DNA of 64,000 nucleotides from Stenotrophomonas maltophilia D457 (GTDB lineage: Bacteria > Pseudomonadota > Gammaproteobacteria > Xanthomonadales > Xanthomonadaceae): assembly GCF_000284595.1 (NCBI RefSeq), contig NC_017671.1, forward strand, positions 3,505,001 through 3,569,000, written 5' to 3'. Below the pieces are notes generated by a model, which saw only the letters and a program-made list of their open reading frames with translations, was not told where the DNA came from and did not search any database. Below, piece by piece: positions 45,352-55,058 of the stretch (positions within the stretch are counted from its first letter, which is position 1; every line of letters starts with the position of its first letter). The position numbers and the translations under genes were made by a program.

Positions 45352-48300
45352 TCACGCAGTTGCCTGCCGTTTCGCACGCGCCTGGGCGATGGCCGCCACC
45401 AGCAGGTCGCCGGTCACCGGCTTGCGCAGGAAGCCATCGAAGCCGGCGGCCAGCACCTGGGTTTCGGCGTAGGCATCGGAACGGGCGGTCACTGCCACCA
45501 GCGGCAGTTCATAGCCCATGGTGCGCAGCTGGCGGGCGATGGCCGTACCGTCCAGCGCGGGCAGATCGAGATCGAGCAGGCCGACGTCGAAACCATCGGT
45601 GGCGATCTCCGACAGCGCACCCAGGCCATGCAGCACGTGGACCACCTCATGCCCGCGCACCCGCAGCAGGCCGGCGATGACCTCGGCCACCGTGGCGTCG
45701 TCCTCGACCAGCAGGATGCGCAGCGGCGGCAGTTCCGGCAGGGCCGCCACCTCGCCCGCGGTGCCGGCGGCCTGGCGCGTCCAGGGCAGGGGCAGGCGCA
45801 CGCGGAACCGCGCACCCTTGCCAGGCTGGCTGTCCACTTCGATACCGCCCCCCCATCGCCACCGCCAGTTCCTGGCAGATCGCCAGTCCCAGGCCACTGC
45901 CGCCGTAGCGCGACGCGGTGCGCGGACCGTCGGCCTGTTCAAAACGATGGAACAGGCGCTGCTGCTGCTCGGCATTGATGCCCGGGCCACTGTCATGCAC
46001 TTCGAAACACAGGCCGCCCTTCTCTTCCAGGCGCACGGCCAGGCCGACGTGGCCGCGCTCGGTGAACTTGATGGCGTTGCCGAGCAGGTTCAGCAGGATC
46101 TGGCGCACGCGCATCTCGTCGCCGCTGACACTGACCGGCCCTGCCGGGTTTTCACCGCGCCGGAATTCCAGCTGGCGCTGCTGCGCCATCGGCTGCATCA
46201 GGCCCTGCACCTGGTCGAGGAGTTCCTCCAGGTCGAACGGACGCAGATCCAGCTCAAGCCGCCCGGCTTCGATGCGGGCCAGGTCCAGCGCATCGTTGAC
46301 CAGCCGCAGCAGATGGCTGCCGGCCTGCTGGATCGACCCCGCGTAGCCACGCTGCACCGGATCCAGCGGAGTCGCCAGCAGCAGTTCGCTCATGCCCAGC
46401 ACGCCGGTCATCGGCGTGCGTACTTCGTGGCCCAGCGTGGCCAGGAAACGGCTCTTGGCCTGCGAGGCCTGCTCGGCCAGCTGCTGCTTGTGCACCGTCA
46501 GCTGCCATTGCTGGCGACGGCGCAGCCGCGCGCGGACCGACCAGACCAGGACCACCAGCAGCAGCGACCCCAGCAGGATGTAGCCGAAGATCGCCATGCC
46601 GCTGCGCCACCACGGCGGCAGCACCTTCACCTGCAACTGCTGCGAAGGTGTCCACGCGCCCCGGGCGGTCGCTGCCTGCACCTCGATGACGTAGCTGCCG
46701 GTCGGCAGCCGCGACAGGGTGCGCTGGCCATCGCCCCCCTGCTCCACCCAGTCCTGGTCATAGCCCTGCACGCGGAAGCGGTAACGGTTGCCCTGCGGGC
46801 TGGCATAGGACAGCAGCCGCGCATCGATCTGCAGATCGCGGTCATCCGGTCCCAGCAACAGGGTGCCGGTGAGCGGCAACGGTTGCCAGCCGCGCGCGTC
46901 GTCGCGGCGTACGCGCACTTCGGCGATCACCAGCGATGAAGAAGGCAGCACCGTGTCGTCGGCATTCACATCGAAGGCAACCAACCCGGTCTGGGTGACG
47001 GCCAGCACGCGACCATCTGCATTCACTGCCGGTGGCCGGCCGGTGAACTCCGCATCGGACAGTCCATCGCGCTCGTTGAACTGCTGCAGGCGCCGCGTTT
47101 TCGGGTCCCAACGCAGCAGGCCGCGCGGCGTCGTCGCCCACAGCTGGCCGTTGCCGGCCAGCGCCAGCCCGCCCATGGTGACCGGCGGCACGCCTGCACT
47201 GCCGTCGATGCGCTGGATCAGGCGCAGGCTCATGCCATCCCACTGGTAGCGCTCGAACGCGCCTTGGCGCGCCAGCCACAACTGTTGCGGATCGATCCAC
47301 ACCAGGTCGTAGATGGGCCCGCGCGAAACGCCCGGTACTGCCTCGAAGCGTCCAGCCTGCTCGCGCCAGATGCCCATGTCACCCATCACCCAGGGCCGGC
47401 CATGGGCGTCGAAGCGGATCTGCTCGATCGGCGCATCGGCGGTCCCGCGGAAATGCTCCAGCGGATAGCGGTGCAGCAGCCGGCCCTCTGCATCGCGCTG
47501 CTGCAGGTCCAGGCCCATCACCGACACCCACACCGTGCCATCAGGCGCCTGCCGCATCAGGTCGATGCGCTGGCGCAGGTCGGCACTGCCATCGATCCGC
47601 AGATCGCGCAGCGCGCCGGTAGCCGGATCGTAGACGGTGATGCGGCCGCCACGTCCCAGCCACAGGCGCCCATCCGGGCGCGGCAGCACCGACCACACCA
47701 CGCCGCTGCCGAGCTGCCGGTCGCTGGCCAGCAGGCGCAGGGTGCCCTGCGCATCGAGCTGGTACACCCCTCGCGCCGAGCCGACGTAGTAGTTCTTCCC
47801 ATCGCTGGCCGCGCTCAACAGGTACTGGCTGTCCAGCGGCTTGCCGTCGAGTTGGTTCCAGATCGAGAAGCGCCGCCAGTCCGGTGGCAGATAGGCCAGG
47901 CCCTGGGTCAGCAGCGCCACCCACAATCCGCCCTCGTGGTCCTGCAGCAGATCGAGCACACCGCTGTGCGCGGTCAGGAAGCCGCTGCCGCGGTCGCCCT
48001 CCAGCCGGCGCAGCGCCGCCGCATCCCCCCGCAACAGGCCATCGGAGGTGCCAGCCCAGTAGCCCCCCTGGCGATCGGCCAGGACCAGGGCCGAGCGCAG
48101 CTGGGCGCTGTCGGCCCATCGCGGACGACTGACCCGGTCCTGCCCATCGATGCGGTACAGGCCATCGTTCTGGCTGCCGACCCAGATCGAACCCTCCGCA
48201 TCCCGGCTCAACCGGAGCACGCTCAGCGTGCCCAGTTCCCGCGCGGCCACCGGCTCGAATCCGCTGCCGTTCCAACGCGCCACGCCCGCTTCGGTGCCCA

Positions 48301-48895
48301 GCCACAGGCGGCCCTGCGCATCGACCAGGCTGGTGAAGATGCTGTTGCTAGGCAGGCCCCCCGGCTGCGCCGGGTCATGGGTGTAGAGGCGCACGCTGCC
48401 GTCCTCGCCAAGCCGGCAGACGCCATGGTTGTTGGTCCCGATCCACAAGGCGTCGTCGACATAGGCCAGCGCCCAGAACTGCCCCTGGCAGGTGGAATTG
48501 ACCGTGTCGAAGGTCCGGAAGCGCTCGCGGTCGGCATCCAGGCGGGCCACGCCCTTGCCGTTGATGCCCACCCAGACCCGGTCCAGCGGATCGATCAGCA
48601 GGGTCTCGATCTCGTTGCCGGGCAGCGAGCCCGGCTGTTCCGGATCGTGCTCCCAGACCCGCAGGCTGTTGCCGTCATAACGGGCGAGTCCACCATCGGT
48701 GGCGGCCCAGATGTGGCCCTGGCGATCCTCGGCCAGCGCCACCACCATGCGTGACGGCAAGCCTTCGGCGGCACCGAAGCGGCGCAGGCGCGGTGTTTCT
48801 GCCATGTCCAGGGTCGCAGCCGCCGTGGCCATCGCCATCAGCAGCAGTCCCATACCTGCGATGCCACGGCACCACCGGCGCCAGCCGCTCGTCAT
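45352..48895 (-). pseudogene. Propeller-type hybrid sensor kinase, frameshifted at a G7 tract (second of pair)
   Basis: Same architecture as its neighbour: signal peptide, propellers, Y_Y_Y, TM ([20 protein letters not shown]), HisKA with H823 ([15 protein letters not shown]) and HATPase ([18 protein letters not shown]). After MGG the frame breaks at seven consecutive G (45848-45854 read on the minus strand). The remaining G2-box sequence [20 protein letters not shown] and the whole receiver ([28 protein letters not shown]) continue in another frame to 45352. Removing one G restores one protein of 1180 residues, the same as the neighbour counted from its upstream GTG. As written, the product ends at 45647 as a kinase without receiver. 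A real mutation, a phase-variable tract or a sequencing error are all possible. Confidence 0.88.
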
Positions 48896-49059
48896 CCTGA
48901 ACCCCCTGTCCTGGGCCGATTGTCACACAGGGCCGGGTTCATGGCTGCAACAGGCTGTTTCCAGCGGCGGCACCACCACGAACTGTTGCAGCCATGCACG
49001 CAACGTTGGCAGGGGGCTGTGCGTATGATCACAGCGTCACCTTCCGGAGCCCGCCATCG

Positions 49060-49704
49060 ATGCGTCCCTGCCTGGCCCTGCTGCCGATGCTGCTCGCCAC
49101 CGCCCCTGCCTGGGCGGCCGCCGACACCTATCGCCTCGATCCGGTGCACACGCGGGTGCTGTTCTCCATCGATCACGCGGGCTACTCGCAGGCCATGGGC
49201 ACCGTGTCCGGCAGCGAGGGCCGCGTGCTGTTCGATCCCGACAACTGGCGCGACGCCACCCTGGAAGTGGACATTCCGGTGTCGCGTCTGGACCTTGGCG
49301 ACGCCAAGTGGAACCAGGCCACGCTGGCCCGCAGCCTGCTCGATGGCGAGCGATTCCCCAGCGCACGCTTCGTCTCCAGCCGGGTCGAACCGATCGACGC
49401 CAAGCGTGCGCATGTGATCGGCACGCTGACCCTTCGCGGGGTCAGCCAGGAAGTCACCCTGGACGTGACCCTCAACGCGCTCAAGCGCTACCCGCTCCCT
49501 CCATTCCGACGCACCGCCGGGTTTTCCGCCAGCACGACGCTGAGCCGGCGCGCGTTCGGCATCACCGCCTGGCCGGGGGTCATCGGTGATGCGGTACAGG
49601 TGCGGATCGAGGCCGAAGCCACCCTCGACCGCAGCGACGCCCCGGGAACTCCCGCTCCCGTTCCACACTCCGACCACACGACGGCCCCCAAGGACCCTTC
49701 ATGA
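49060..49704 (+). CDS. YceI-family periplasmic protein (1)
   Basis: 214 residues with a signal peptide (CLALLPMLLATAPAWA, about 4-19). YceI lipocalin-like fold: YRLDPVHTRVLFSIDHAGYS, then ATLEVDIPVSRLDLGD and GTLTLRGVSQEVTLDV. YceI proteins bind isoprenoid lipids such as quinones in a hydrophobic pocket. It starts at MRPCL (49060). It has a Pro/His-rich C-terminal tail of about 25 residues not seen in the second copy. Its stop overlaps the cytochrome b561 start (ATGA), so they are coupled. Confidence 0.92.
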   Translation: MRPCLALLPMLLATAPAWAAADTYRLDPVHTRVLFSIDHAGYSQAMGTVSGSEGRVLFDPDNWRDATLEVDIPVSRLDLGDAKWNQATLARSLLDGERFPSARFVSSRVEPIDAKRAHVIGTLTLRGVSQEVTLDVTLNALKRYPLPPFRRTAGFSASTTLSRRAFGITAWPGVIGDAVQVRIEAEATLDRSDAPGTPAPVPHSDHTTAPKDPS

Positions 49705-50273
49705 CCGCCAAGAACACCCCCGCCGCGTGGGGAAGTGTCAGCCAGCTCCTGCACTGGTTGATCGCACTGCTGATCCTCGCCCTGGGCGTGGTCGGCCTGA
49801 TCATGGGCGAACTGCCCAAGACGCCCAAGTACTTCTGGGTCTACACCGCGCACAAGTCGATCGGCATCACCGTGCTGGCGCTGGTGCTGTTCCGTCTCGG
49901 CTGGCGCCTGTATGCCGGTGCGCCGAAGCCGGTGCCGGGCGTGCCCAGCTGGCAGGAACGCATCGCCAGTGCCACCCACGTGCTGCTGTACGTGCTGATG
50001 TTTGCCATTCCGCTGTCGGGCTGGCTGTACGATTCGGCCAGTGGCCTGCGCCCGTTCCGTTGGTTCGGCCTGGTCGACGTGCCCAAGCTGAGCGGCCCCG
50101 ACCCGCAGGTCGTCGCGGTGTCCCATGCCCTCCACGAATACGGCTTCTGGCTGTTGATCGCGGTGGTGCTGGCCCATGCCGGCGCTGCCTTCTACCACCA
50201 CCTGTTCCAGCGCGATGCAACGCTGTCCCGCATGTTGCCGCGCGGCTGGCTCGCCTCCCCTCAGAAGGACTGA
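49701..50273 (+). CDS. Cytochrome b561-family membrane protein
   Basis: 190-residue, four-helix dihaem membrane protein. Likely haem ligands are His in VSQLLHWLIALLIL, YTAHKSIGITVL, HALHEYGFWLL and VLAHAGAAFYHHLF. Family members move electrons between quinols and periplasmic acceptors or superoxide. It sits between two yceI genes, overlapping the first by 4 bp and 3 bp before the second, which supports a shared quinone or redox role (the E. coli yceJ-yceI pair is comparable). Confidence 0.93.
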   Translation: MTAKNTPAAWGSVSQLLHWLIALLILALGVVGLIMGELPKTPKYFWVYTAHKSIGITVLALVLFRLGWRLYAGAPKPVPGVPSWQERIASATHVLLYVLMFAIPLSGWLYDSASGLRPFRWFGLVDVPKLSGPDPQVVAVSHALHEYGFWLLIAVVLAHAGAAFYHHLFQRDATLSRMLPRGWLASPQKD

Positions 50274-50276
50274 CCG

Positions 50277-50849
50277 ATGAACCTGAAACTGACCACTCCG
50301 GCCGCCGTGGCCGCCGCCCTGGCCGGCATGCTGGCCACCGCCCCGGCGCTCGCTGCGGAGTATGCGCAGGCCCCCGGTGCCGGCTCGATCCTGGTGTTCG
50401 CCAGCAAGTACGACGGCGAAGTGTTCACCGGCAGCTTCCCGGGCTTCGCCACCAAGCTCAGCTTCGACCCGGCCAACCCGGCCGCCGGTTCGCTGGATGT
50501 GGTGATTCCGCTGGCAGGCGCCAGGAGCGGCAACAGCGACCGTGACTCGACCCTGCAGGGCGCCGACTTCTTCAATGTCGGCAAGTTCGCCACCGCGCGT
50601 TACACCGCCAAGGGCTTCCGCGCCGTGGGCAACGACCAGTTCGCCGCCGATGGCACCCTGGAACTGCGCGGCGTCAGCAAGCCGGTCACCCTGACCTTCA
50701 CCTGGAAGCCGGGCACCCAGCCGGTGCTGACCGGCAAGGCCACGGTCAAGCGCCTGGACTTCGGCGTCGGCGGCGGTGACTGGGCCGATACCAAGACCAT
50801 TCCGGACGACACCGCGATCAGCACGATCGTGAAGTTCGACGCGAAATAA
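50277..50849 (+). CDS. YceI-family periplasmic protein (2)
   Basis: 190 residues. Signal peptide ending AGMLATAPALAAEYAQ. YceI fold with SILVFASKYDGEVFTGSFPG, LDVVIPLAGARSGNSDRDST, GADFFNVGKFATARYTAKGF and GTLELRGVSKPVTLTF. It has diverged well away from the first yceI, so the pair is old rather than a fresh duplication. Third gene of a tight operon with cytochrome b561. Confidence 0.92.
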   Translation: MNLKLTTPAAVAAALAGMLATAPALAAEYAQAPGAGSILVFASKYDGEVFTGSFPGFATKLSFDPANPAAGSLDVVIPLAGARSGNSDRDSTLQGADFFNVGKFATARYTAKGFRAVGNDQFAADGTLELRGVSKPVTLTFTWKPGTQPVLTGKATVKRLDFGVGGGDWADTKTIPDDTAISTIVKFDAK

Positions 50850-50907
50850 GACCCATCCGGTGATGCCGTGCCCGCGGCCGGCATCACCGGGCATCGCAAC
50901 GCATCCG

Positions 50908-50972
50908 GTAGTGCCGGCCGCTGGCCGGCATCACCGGGAACAGAGGGGTTGCCGGCCAGCGGCCGGCACTAC
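50908..50972. repeat. REP pair overlapping the glutaredoxin-like stop
   Basis: GTAGTGCCGGCCGCTGGCCG facing GCCGGCCAGCGGCCGGCACT and CTAC. The terminal CTAC contains, on the minus strand, the TAG stop of the glutaredoxin-like gene. Confidence 0.88.
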
Positions 50973-51199
50973 TGATCGACGGCCAACCAGGCCTGCACCG
51001 TGGCCGCATCGAACGGCCAGTCCAGCTCGCGCTCGCCGCGCTCGTCGCGCAGCACCGGCACCCGCGTGCCATAGCGCGCTTCCAGCGCCGGCTGGTCATC
51101 CAGGAACACCGATTCGAACTCCGGCGCCCGCGCCTTGGCCAGCTCGGCCAGGGCCAGGTCGCACAGGTGGCAATCGTCACGCTGGATCAGGGTCAGCAC
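50969..51199 (-). CDS. Glutaredoxin-like thiol-disulfide protein
   Basis: 76 residues from a GTG. Thioredoxin-fold mini-protein with the redox motif C10-H-L-C13 in LIQRDDCHLCDLALAEL, conserved TRVPVLRDE (cis-Pro) and a final helix VQAWLA. It matches the DUF836/glutaredoxin-like family. The TAG stop lies within a REP element. It is divergent from sdaA. Confidence 0.85.
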   Translation of the reverse strand: MLTLIQRDDCHLCDLALAELAKARAPEFESVFLDDQPALEARYGTRVPVLRDERGERELDWPFDAATVQAWLAVDQ

Positions 51200-51298
51200 C
51201 AGTCAGGCTCCCGTGGCGGAAATGCTGCGCCGCAGCCATCGGATGGCCCGGCAAGCCGCTAGAATAGCCGCTTGTCCGGTACCCGCAGTTTGGCATCC

Positions 51299-52681
51299 AT
51301 GGCTGTCAGCACGTTCGACGTTTTCAAGATCGGCATTGGCCCGAGCTCCTCGCACACCGTCGGACCGATGAAGGCCGCCGAGCGATTCATCCATCGCTGG
51401 CTGCTCGACCCGGGCCGCCTGCACGAGGTCGCGCGCATCCGCGCCGATGTCTACGGCTCGCTGGCCTTGACCGGCCGCGGCCATGGCACCGACAAGGCGA
51501 TCCTGCTGGGCCTGGAAGGCCAACGGCCTAACCTGATCGACCCGGACATCATTCCGGCCACCCTGGAGCGCATCCGCAGCAGCAAGCGCATCCAGCTGAT
51601 GGGCCAGCACGAGATCGCCTTCGACGAGAAGCGCGATCTCGGCATGAACAAGCGCCAGAAGCTGCCCTACCACACCAACGGCATGCGCTTCACCGCGTAC
51701 AACGCCGACGACGAAGTGATCGCGACCCGCGATTACTACTCGGTCGGTGGTGGCTTCGTGGTCAACCAGGACGACGCGGCCGATGACCGCATCGTGCCCG
51801 ATGAAACCCCGCTGCCCTACCCGTTCAAGAGCGGCGACGAGCTGCTGGCACAGACCGCGCGCAGCGGCCTGAGCATCGCCCAGCTGATGTTCGAGAACGA
51901 AAAGTGCTGGCGCAGCGAAGACGAGATCCGCGCCCAGCTGCGCGAGATCTGGAGCGCGATGCAGTCGTGCGTCACCCGCGGCATCCGCGAGGAGGGCGTG
52001 CTGCCGGGTGGCCTGAAGGTCGGCCGTCGTGCACCGGCGCTGTACCGCGAGCTGTCGTCGAAGCCGGAAGCGGCGATGCGCGATCCGCTGACGACGCTGG
52101 ACTGGGTCAACCTGTACGCACTGGCAGTGAACGAAGAGAACGCTGCCGGTGGCCGCGTGGTGACCGCACCGACCAACGGTGCGGCCGGCGTACTGCCGGC
52201 GGTGCTGCATTACTTCGACCGCTTCTGCCCCGGCGCCAACGAACAGCGCGTGTTCGATTTCCTGCTGACCTCGGCGGCGATCGGCATCCTGTACAAGGAA
52301 AACGCTTCGATTTCCGGTGCCGAAGTGGGCTGCCAGGGCGAAGTGGGCGTGGCCTGCTCGATGGCGGCCGGTGGCCTGGTCGCGGCGCTGGGGGGCAACC
52401 CGAGCCAGATCGAGAACGCCGCGGAAATCGGCATGGAACACAACCTGGGCCTGACCTGCGACCCGATCGGCGGCCTGGTGCAGATTCCCTGCATCGAGCG
52501 CAATGCAATGGGCGCGGTGAAGGCGATCAATGCCTCGCGCATGGCGATGCGTGGCGACGGCAAGCACAAGGTGTCGCTGGACAAGGTCATCAAGACCATG
52601 CGCGATACCGGCCGCGACATGCAGGACAAGTACAAGGAAACCAGCCGCGGTGGCTTGGCGGTGAACGTCATCGAGTGCTGA
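51299..52681 (+). CDS. sdaA: L-serine ammonia-lyase (4Fe-4S type)
   Basis: Converts L-serine to pyruvate and ammonia. 460 residues, single-chain form with fused beta and alpha parts. The N-terminal [19 protein letters not shown] is the family start. Catalytic region [20 protein letters not shown], cluster cysteines in [20 protein letters not shown] and [18 protein letters not shown], and C-terminal [20 protein letters not shown] ending in the conserved Cys that acts as cluster-binding tail. Start [10 protein letters not shown] at 51299. Confidence 0.96.
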   Translation: MAVSTFDVFKIGIGPSSSHTVGPMKAAERFIHRWLLDPGRLHEVARIRADVYGSLALTGRGHGTDKAILLGLEGQRPNLIDPDIIPATLERIRSSKRIQLMGQHEIAFDEKRDLGMNKRQKLPYHTNGMRFTAYNADDEVIATRDYYSVGGGFVVNQDDAADDRIVPDETPLPYPFKSGDELLAQTARSGLSIAQLMFENEKCWRSEDEIRAQLREIWSAMQSCVTRGIREEGVLPGGLKVGRRAPALYRELSSKPEAAMRDPLTTLDWVNLYALAVNEENAAGGRVVTAPTNGAAGVLPAVLHYFDRFCPGANEQRVFDFLLTSAAIGILYKENASISGAEVGCQGEVGVACSMAAGGLVAALGGNPSQIENAAEIGMEHNLGLTCDPIGGLVQIPCIERNAMGAVKAINASRMAMRGDGKHKVSLDKVIKTMRDTGRDMQDKYKETSRGGLAVNVIEC

Positions 52682-52718
52682 GGGCGACCGGCTCCGGCGC
52701 GATGGCGACGGGCCACAG

Positions 52719-52805
52719 GTAGAGTCGACTGTCAGTCGACCATCGCGCGCAGCGCGGGATTTCCGCGGCCTGAGGGAAGAGCAGTCGACCAACAGTCGAC
52801 TCTAC
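52719..52805. repeat. REP pair with GTCGAC-type palindromes
   Basis: GTAGAGTCGACTGTCAGTCG facing AGTCGACCAACAGTCGACTC and CTAC; a different core sequence from the GGCCGCTGGCC type but the same GTAG/CTAC design. Confidence 0.85.
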
Positions 52806-52884
52806 CCGGTCACCCTTGCCCGTACGGGCGACACCGTCACCGCGTTCCGGTTAGGCTCGGGGCTTCCCCACCCCGGATTGCCCC

Positions 52885-53880
52885 ATGCGCGTGATCGCTG
52901 CCGCCCTGCTTGCCTGCCTTCCGCTGGCCGCCCTGGCCGCCCCCACCTACGGGCCTCGGCTGGAGGGTTTCGACTACGGCTATCCGGTGAAGACCTTCGC
53001 GCTGGAATCGCAGCGGCAGCCGCTGGAGATGGCCTACCTGGACATCGCGCCGAAGAAGGCACCCATCGGCGTGGTGGTGCTGCTGCACGGCAAGAACTTC
53101 TGTGCCGCCACCTGGAAGGAATCGATCAAGCCACTGGTCGCCGCCGGCTATCGGGTGATCGCCCCGGACCAGGTGGGCTTCTGCAAATCCAGCAAGCCCG
53201 AGCGTTACCAGTATTCGTTCGCGCAGCTGGCCGCCAACACCCATGCCCTGCTGCAACAGCTGCAACTGGGTGACGTCCCGGTGCACCTGGTCGGTCATTC
53301 GATGGGCGGCATGCTGGCGGTGCGCTACGCGCTGATGTTCCCGCAGGACCTGCGCAGCCTGTCGCTGGTCAATCCGATCGGGCTGGAGGACTGGAAGGCG
53401 CTGGGCGTCCCCTGGCGCAGCGTCGACGCGTGGTACGCCGGCGAAATGAACATCAGCTATGACAGCATCCGCCGCTACCAGCTGGAGGTGTACTACGACG
53501 GCAAATGGAAACCGGCCTACGAACCGTGGGCGCGGATGCAGTCGGGCATGTACGAAGGCCCGGGCAAGCAGGCCGTTGCATGGAGCCAGGCGCTGGCCTC
53601 GGACATGGTGTTCAACCAGCCGGTGGTCTACGAACTGAAGCACGTGCAGGTGCCGACCACGCTGTTCATCGGCCAGAAGGACCGCACCGCGATCGGGCGC
53701 GACCTGGCGCCGCCTGCGGTGAAGGCGACGCTGGGCAATTATCCGGTGCTGGGCAAAGCAGCGGCCGCAGCGATTCCCGGCGCGACGCTGGTCGAGTTCG
53801 CCGAACTGGGCCATTCGCCGCAGGTGCAGGACCCCAAGCAGTTCAACAGCGCGTTGTTGAAGGCCCTGAAGTCCCGCTGA
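52885..53880 (+). CDS. Secreted alpha/beta hydrolase
   Basis: 331 residues with signal peptide MRVIAAALLACLPLAALA. Alpha/beta-hydrolase fold: VVVLLHGKNFCAATWK (oxyanion HG), DQVGFCKSSKP, the nucleophile elbow VGHSMGGML with S139, late acidic GQKDRTAIG, and His in ELGHSPQVQDP. The cap region is large, with WYAGEMNISYDSIRRYQLEV. It resembles periplasmic haloalkane-dehalogenase/epoxide-hydrolase-like lipases; substrate unknown. REP pairs flank it on both sides. Confidence 0.87.
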   Translation: MRVIAAALLACLPLAALAAPTYGPRLEGFDYGYPVKTFALESQRQPLEMAYLDIAPKKAPIGVVVLLHGKNFCAATWKESIKPLVAAGYRVIAPDQVGFCKSSKPERYQYSFAQLAANTHALLQQLQLGDVPVHLVGHSMGGMLAVRYALMFPQDLRSLSLVNPIGLEDWKALGVPWRSVDAWYAGEMNISYDSIRRYQLEVYYDGKWKPAYEPWARMQSGMYEGPGKQAVAWSQALASDMVFNQPVVYELKHVQVPTTLFIGQKDRTAIGRDLAPPAVKATLGNYPVLGKAAAAAIPGATLVEFAELGHSPQVQDPKQFNSALLKALKSR

Positions 53881-53898
53881 CCGGCAGGCGTGCCCTCT

Positions 53899-53977
53899 GT
53901 AGAGCCGAGCCCACGCTCGGCTCATGCGGCAGGACCGGGGTTCTGTCAGGAGCAGCCGAGCGTGGGCTCGGCGCTAC
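53899..53977. repeat. REP pair between hydrolase and hom
   Basis: GTAGAGCCGAGCCCACGCTC facing CAGCCGAGCGTGGGCTCGGC and CTAC, between convergent genes. Confidence 0.87.
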
Positions 53978-53990
53978 AGGAACAATGCGA

Positions 53991-55058
53991 TCAACCCACG
54001 ATCCGCAGCACGTCATCCAGCAACGCAGCCGCAGTGACTTCCGCGCCGGCACCCGGTCCCTGGATCAACAAGGGTTGGTGGCGGTAGCGATCGCTGTGGA
54101 TGGCCACGCGGTTGTCGGTGCCGGCACCCTGCGCCAGCGGATGATCGGCCGGCAGTTCGCGCAGGCCCACCTGCGCACCTTCGCTGTCAACACGGCCAAC
54201 GAAACGCAGCACGCGGCCGTTGTCACGTGCCTGCTGCCAACGCGCCTGCAGCGGCGCATCCAGCTGCTCCAAGGCAGCCACGGCATCCTCCAGCGGCAAC
54301 GCTGCCAGCGCTTCGGGCACCAGTGAATCCACCTGTACCTGCGACGCATCCAGCGCCAGCCCGCTGCTGCGCGCCAGGATCAGCAGCTTGCGGCGCACGT
54401 CCTCGCCGGACAGGTCCAGGCGCGGGTCTGGCTCGGTATAACCGGCCGCCAGCGCCTCGCGCACCGCCGCCGAGAACGGCGACTGGCCGTCATAGCGATG
54501 GAACAGCCACGCCAGCGAGCCGGACAGCACGCCCTCGATGGCATGGATGTGATCGCCACCGGCCACCAGCGCGCGCAGGCTGCTCAACAGCGGCAGCCCG
54601 GCACCAACGGTCGCACTGTCGCCATAACGCGCGCCACTGTCGGCACAGCTTTCGGCAATGGCCTGCGCGCGGGCGAGCTGCGCGCCCCGGCCCAGCTTGT
54701 TGGCGGTCACCACATGCACGCCGCGCGCCAGCCATTGCACGTGACGGGCGGCCACGTCTTCACTGGCCGTGGCATCGACCACCACGTCGCCACGCTCCAG
54801 CCCTTCGGCGCTCGCCCATGGTGGCGAACTGTGGCCATCGCGGGGGGCTCGACGTGCCAGTTCCAAGGGCAGCGCCAGGTCGCGATCGATCTCCAGCGCG
54901 GTGCGCGAGTTGGCCAGCCATTGCACGCTGGGCAGTTCCAACCCGCGTGCCTGCAGCGCCTGGTAGCGCTGTACGAAGGCCGAACCGACCGTGCCCGTAC
55001 CGAGCAGCGCCAGGCGTCCCGCCCCCAGCGCAGGAATGTCAGCGGCGAGTGCGCTCAT
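53991..55058 (-). CDS. hom: Homoserine dehydrogenase
   Basis: 355 residues; reduces aspartate semialdehyde to homoserine, supplying MetX. NAD(P) motif ALLGTGTVGSAFVQRY, VVVDATASEDVA, VTANKLGRGAQLARA, and substrate region EGVLSGSLAWLFHRYDG with AGYTEPDPRLDLSGEDVRRK. There is no ACT domain and no fused aspartate kinase, so it is the short monofunctional form. It overlaps metB by 4 bp, the last gene of metX-metB-hom. Confidence 0.94.
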   Translation of the reverse strand: MSALAADIPALGAGRLALLGTGTVGSAFVQRYQALQARGLELPSVQWLANSRTALEIDRDLALPLELARRAPRDGHSSPPWASAEGLERGDVVVDATASEDVAARHVQWLARGVHVVTANKLGRGAQLARAQAIAESCADSGARYGDSATVGAGLPLLSSLRALVAGGDHIHAIEGVLSGSLAWLFHRYDGQSPFSAAVREALAAGYTEPDPRLDLSGEDVRRKLLILARSSGLALDASQVQVDSLVPEALAALPLEDAVAALEQLDAPLQARWQQARDNGRVLRFVGRVDSEGAQVGLRELPADHPLAQGAGTDNRVAIHSDRYRHQPLLIQGPGAGAEVTAAALLDDVLRIVG

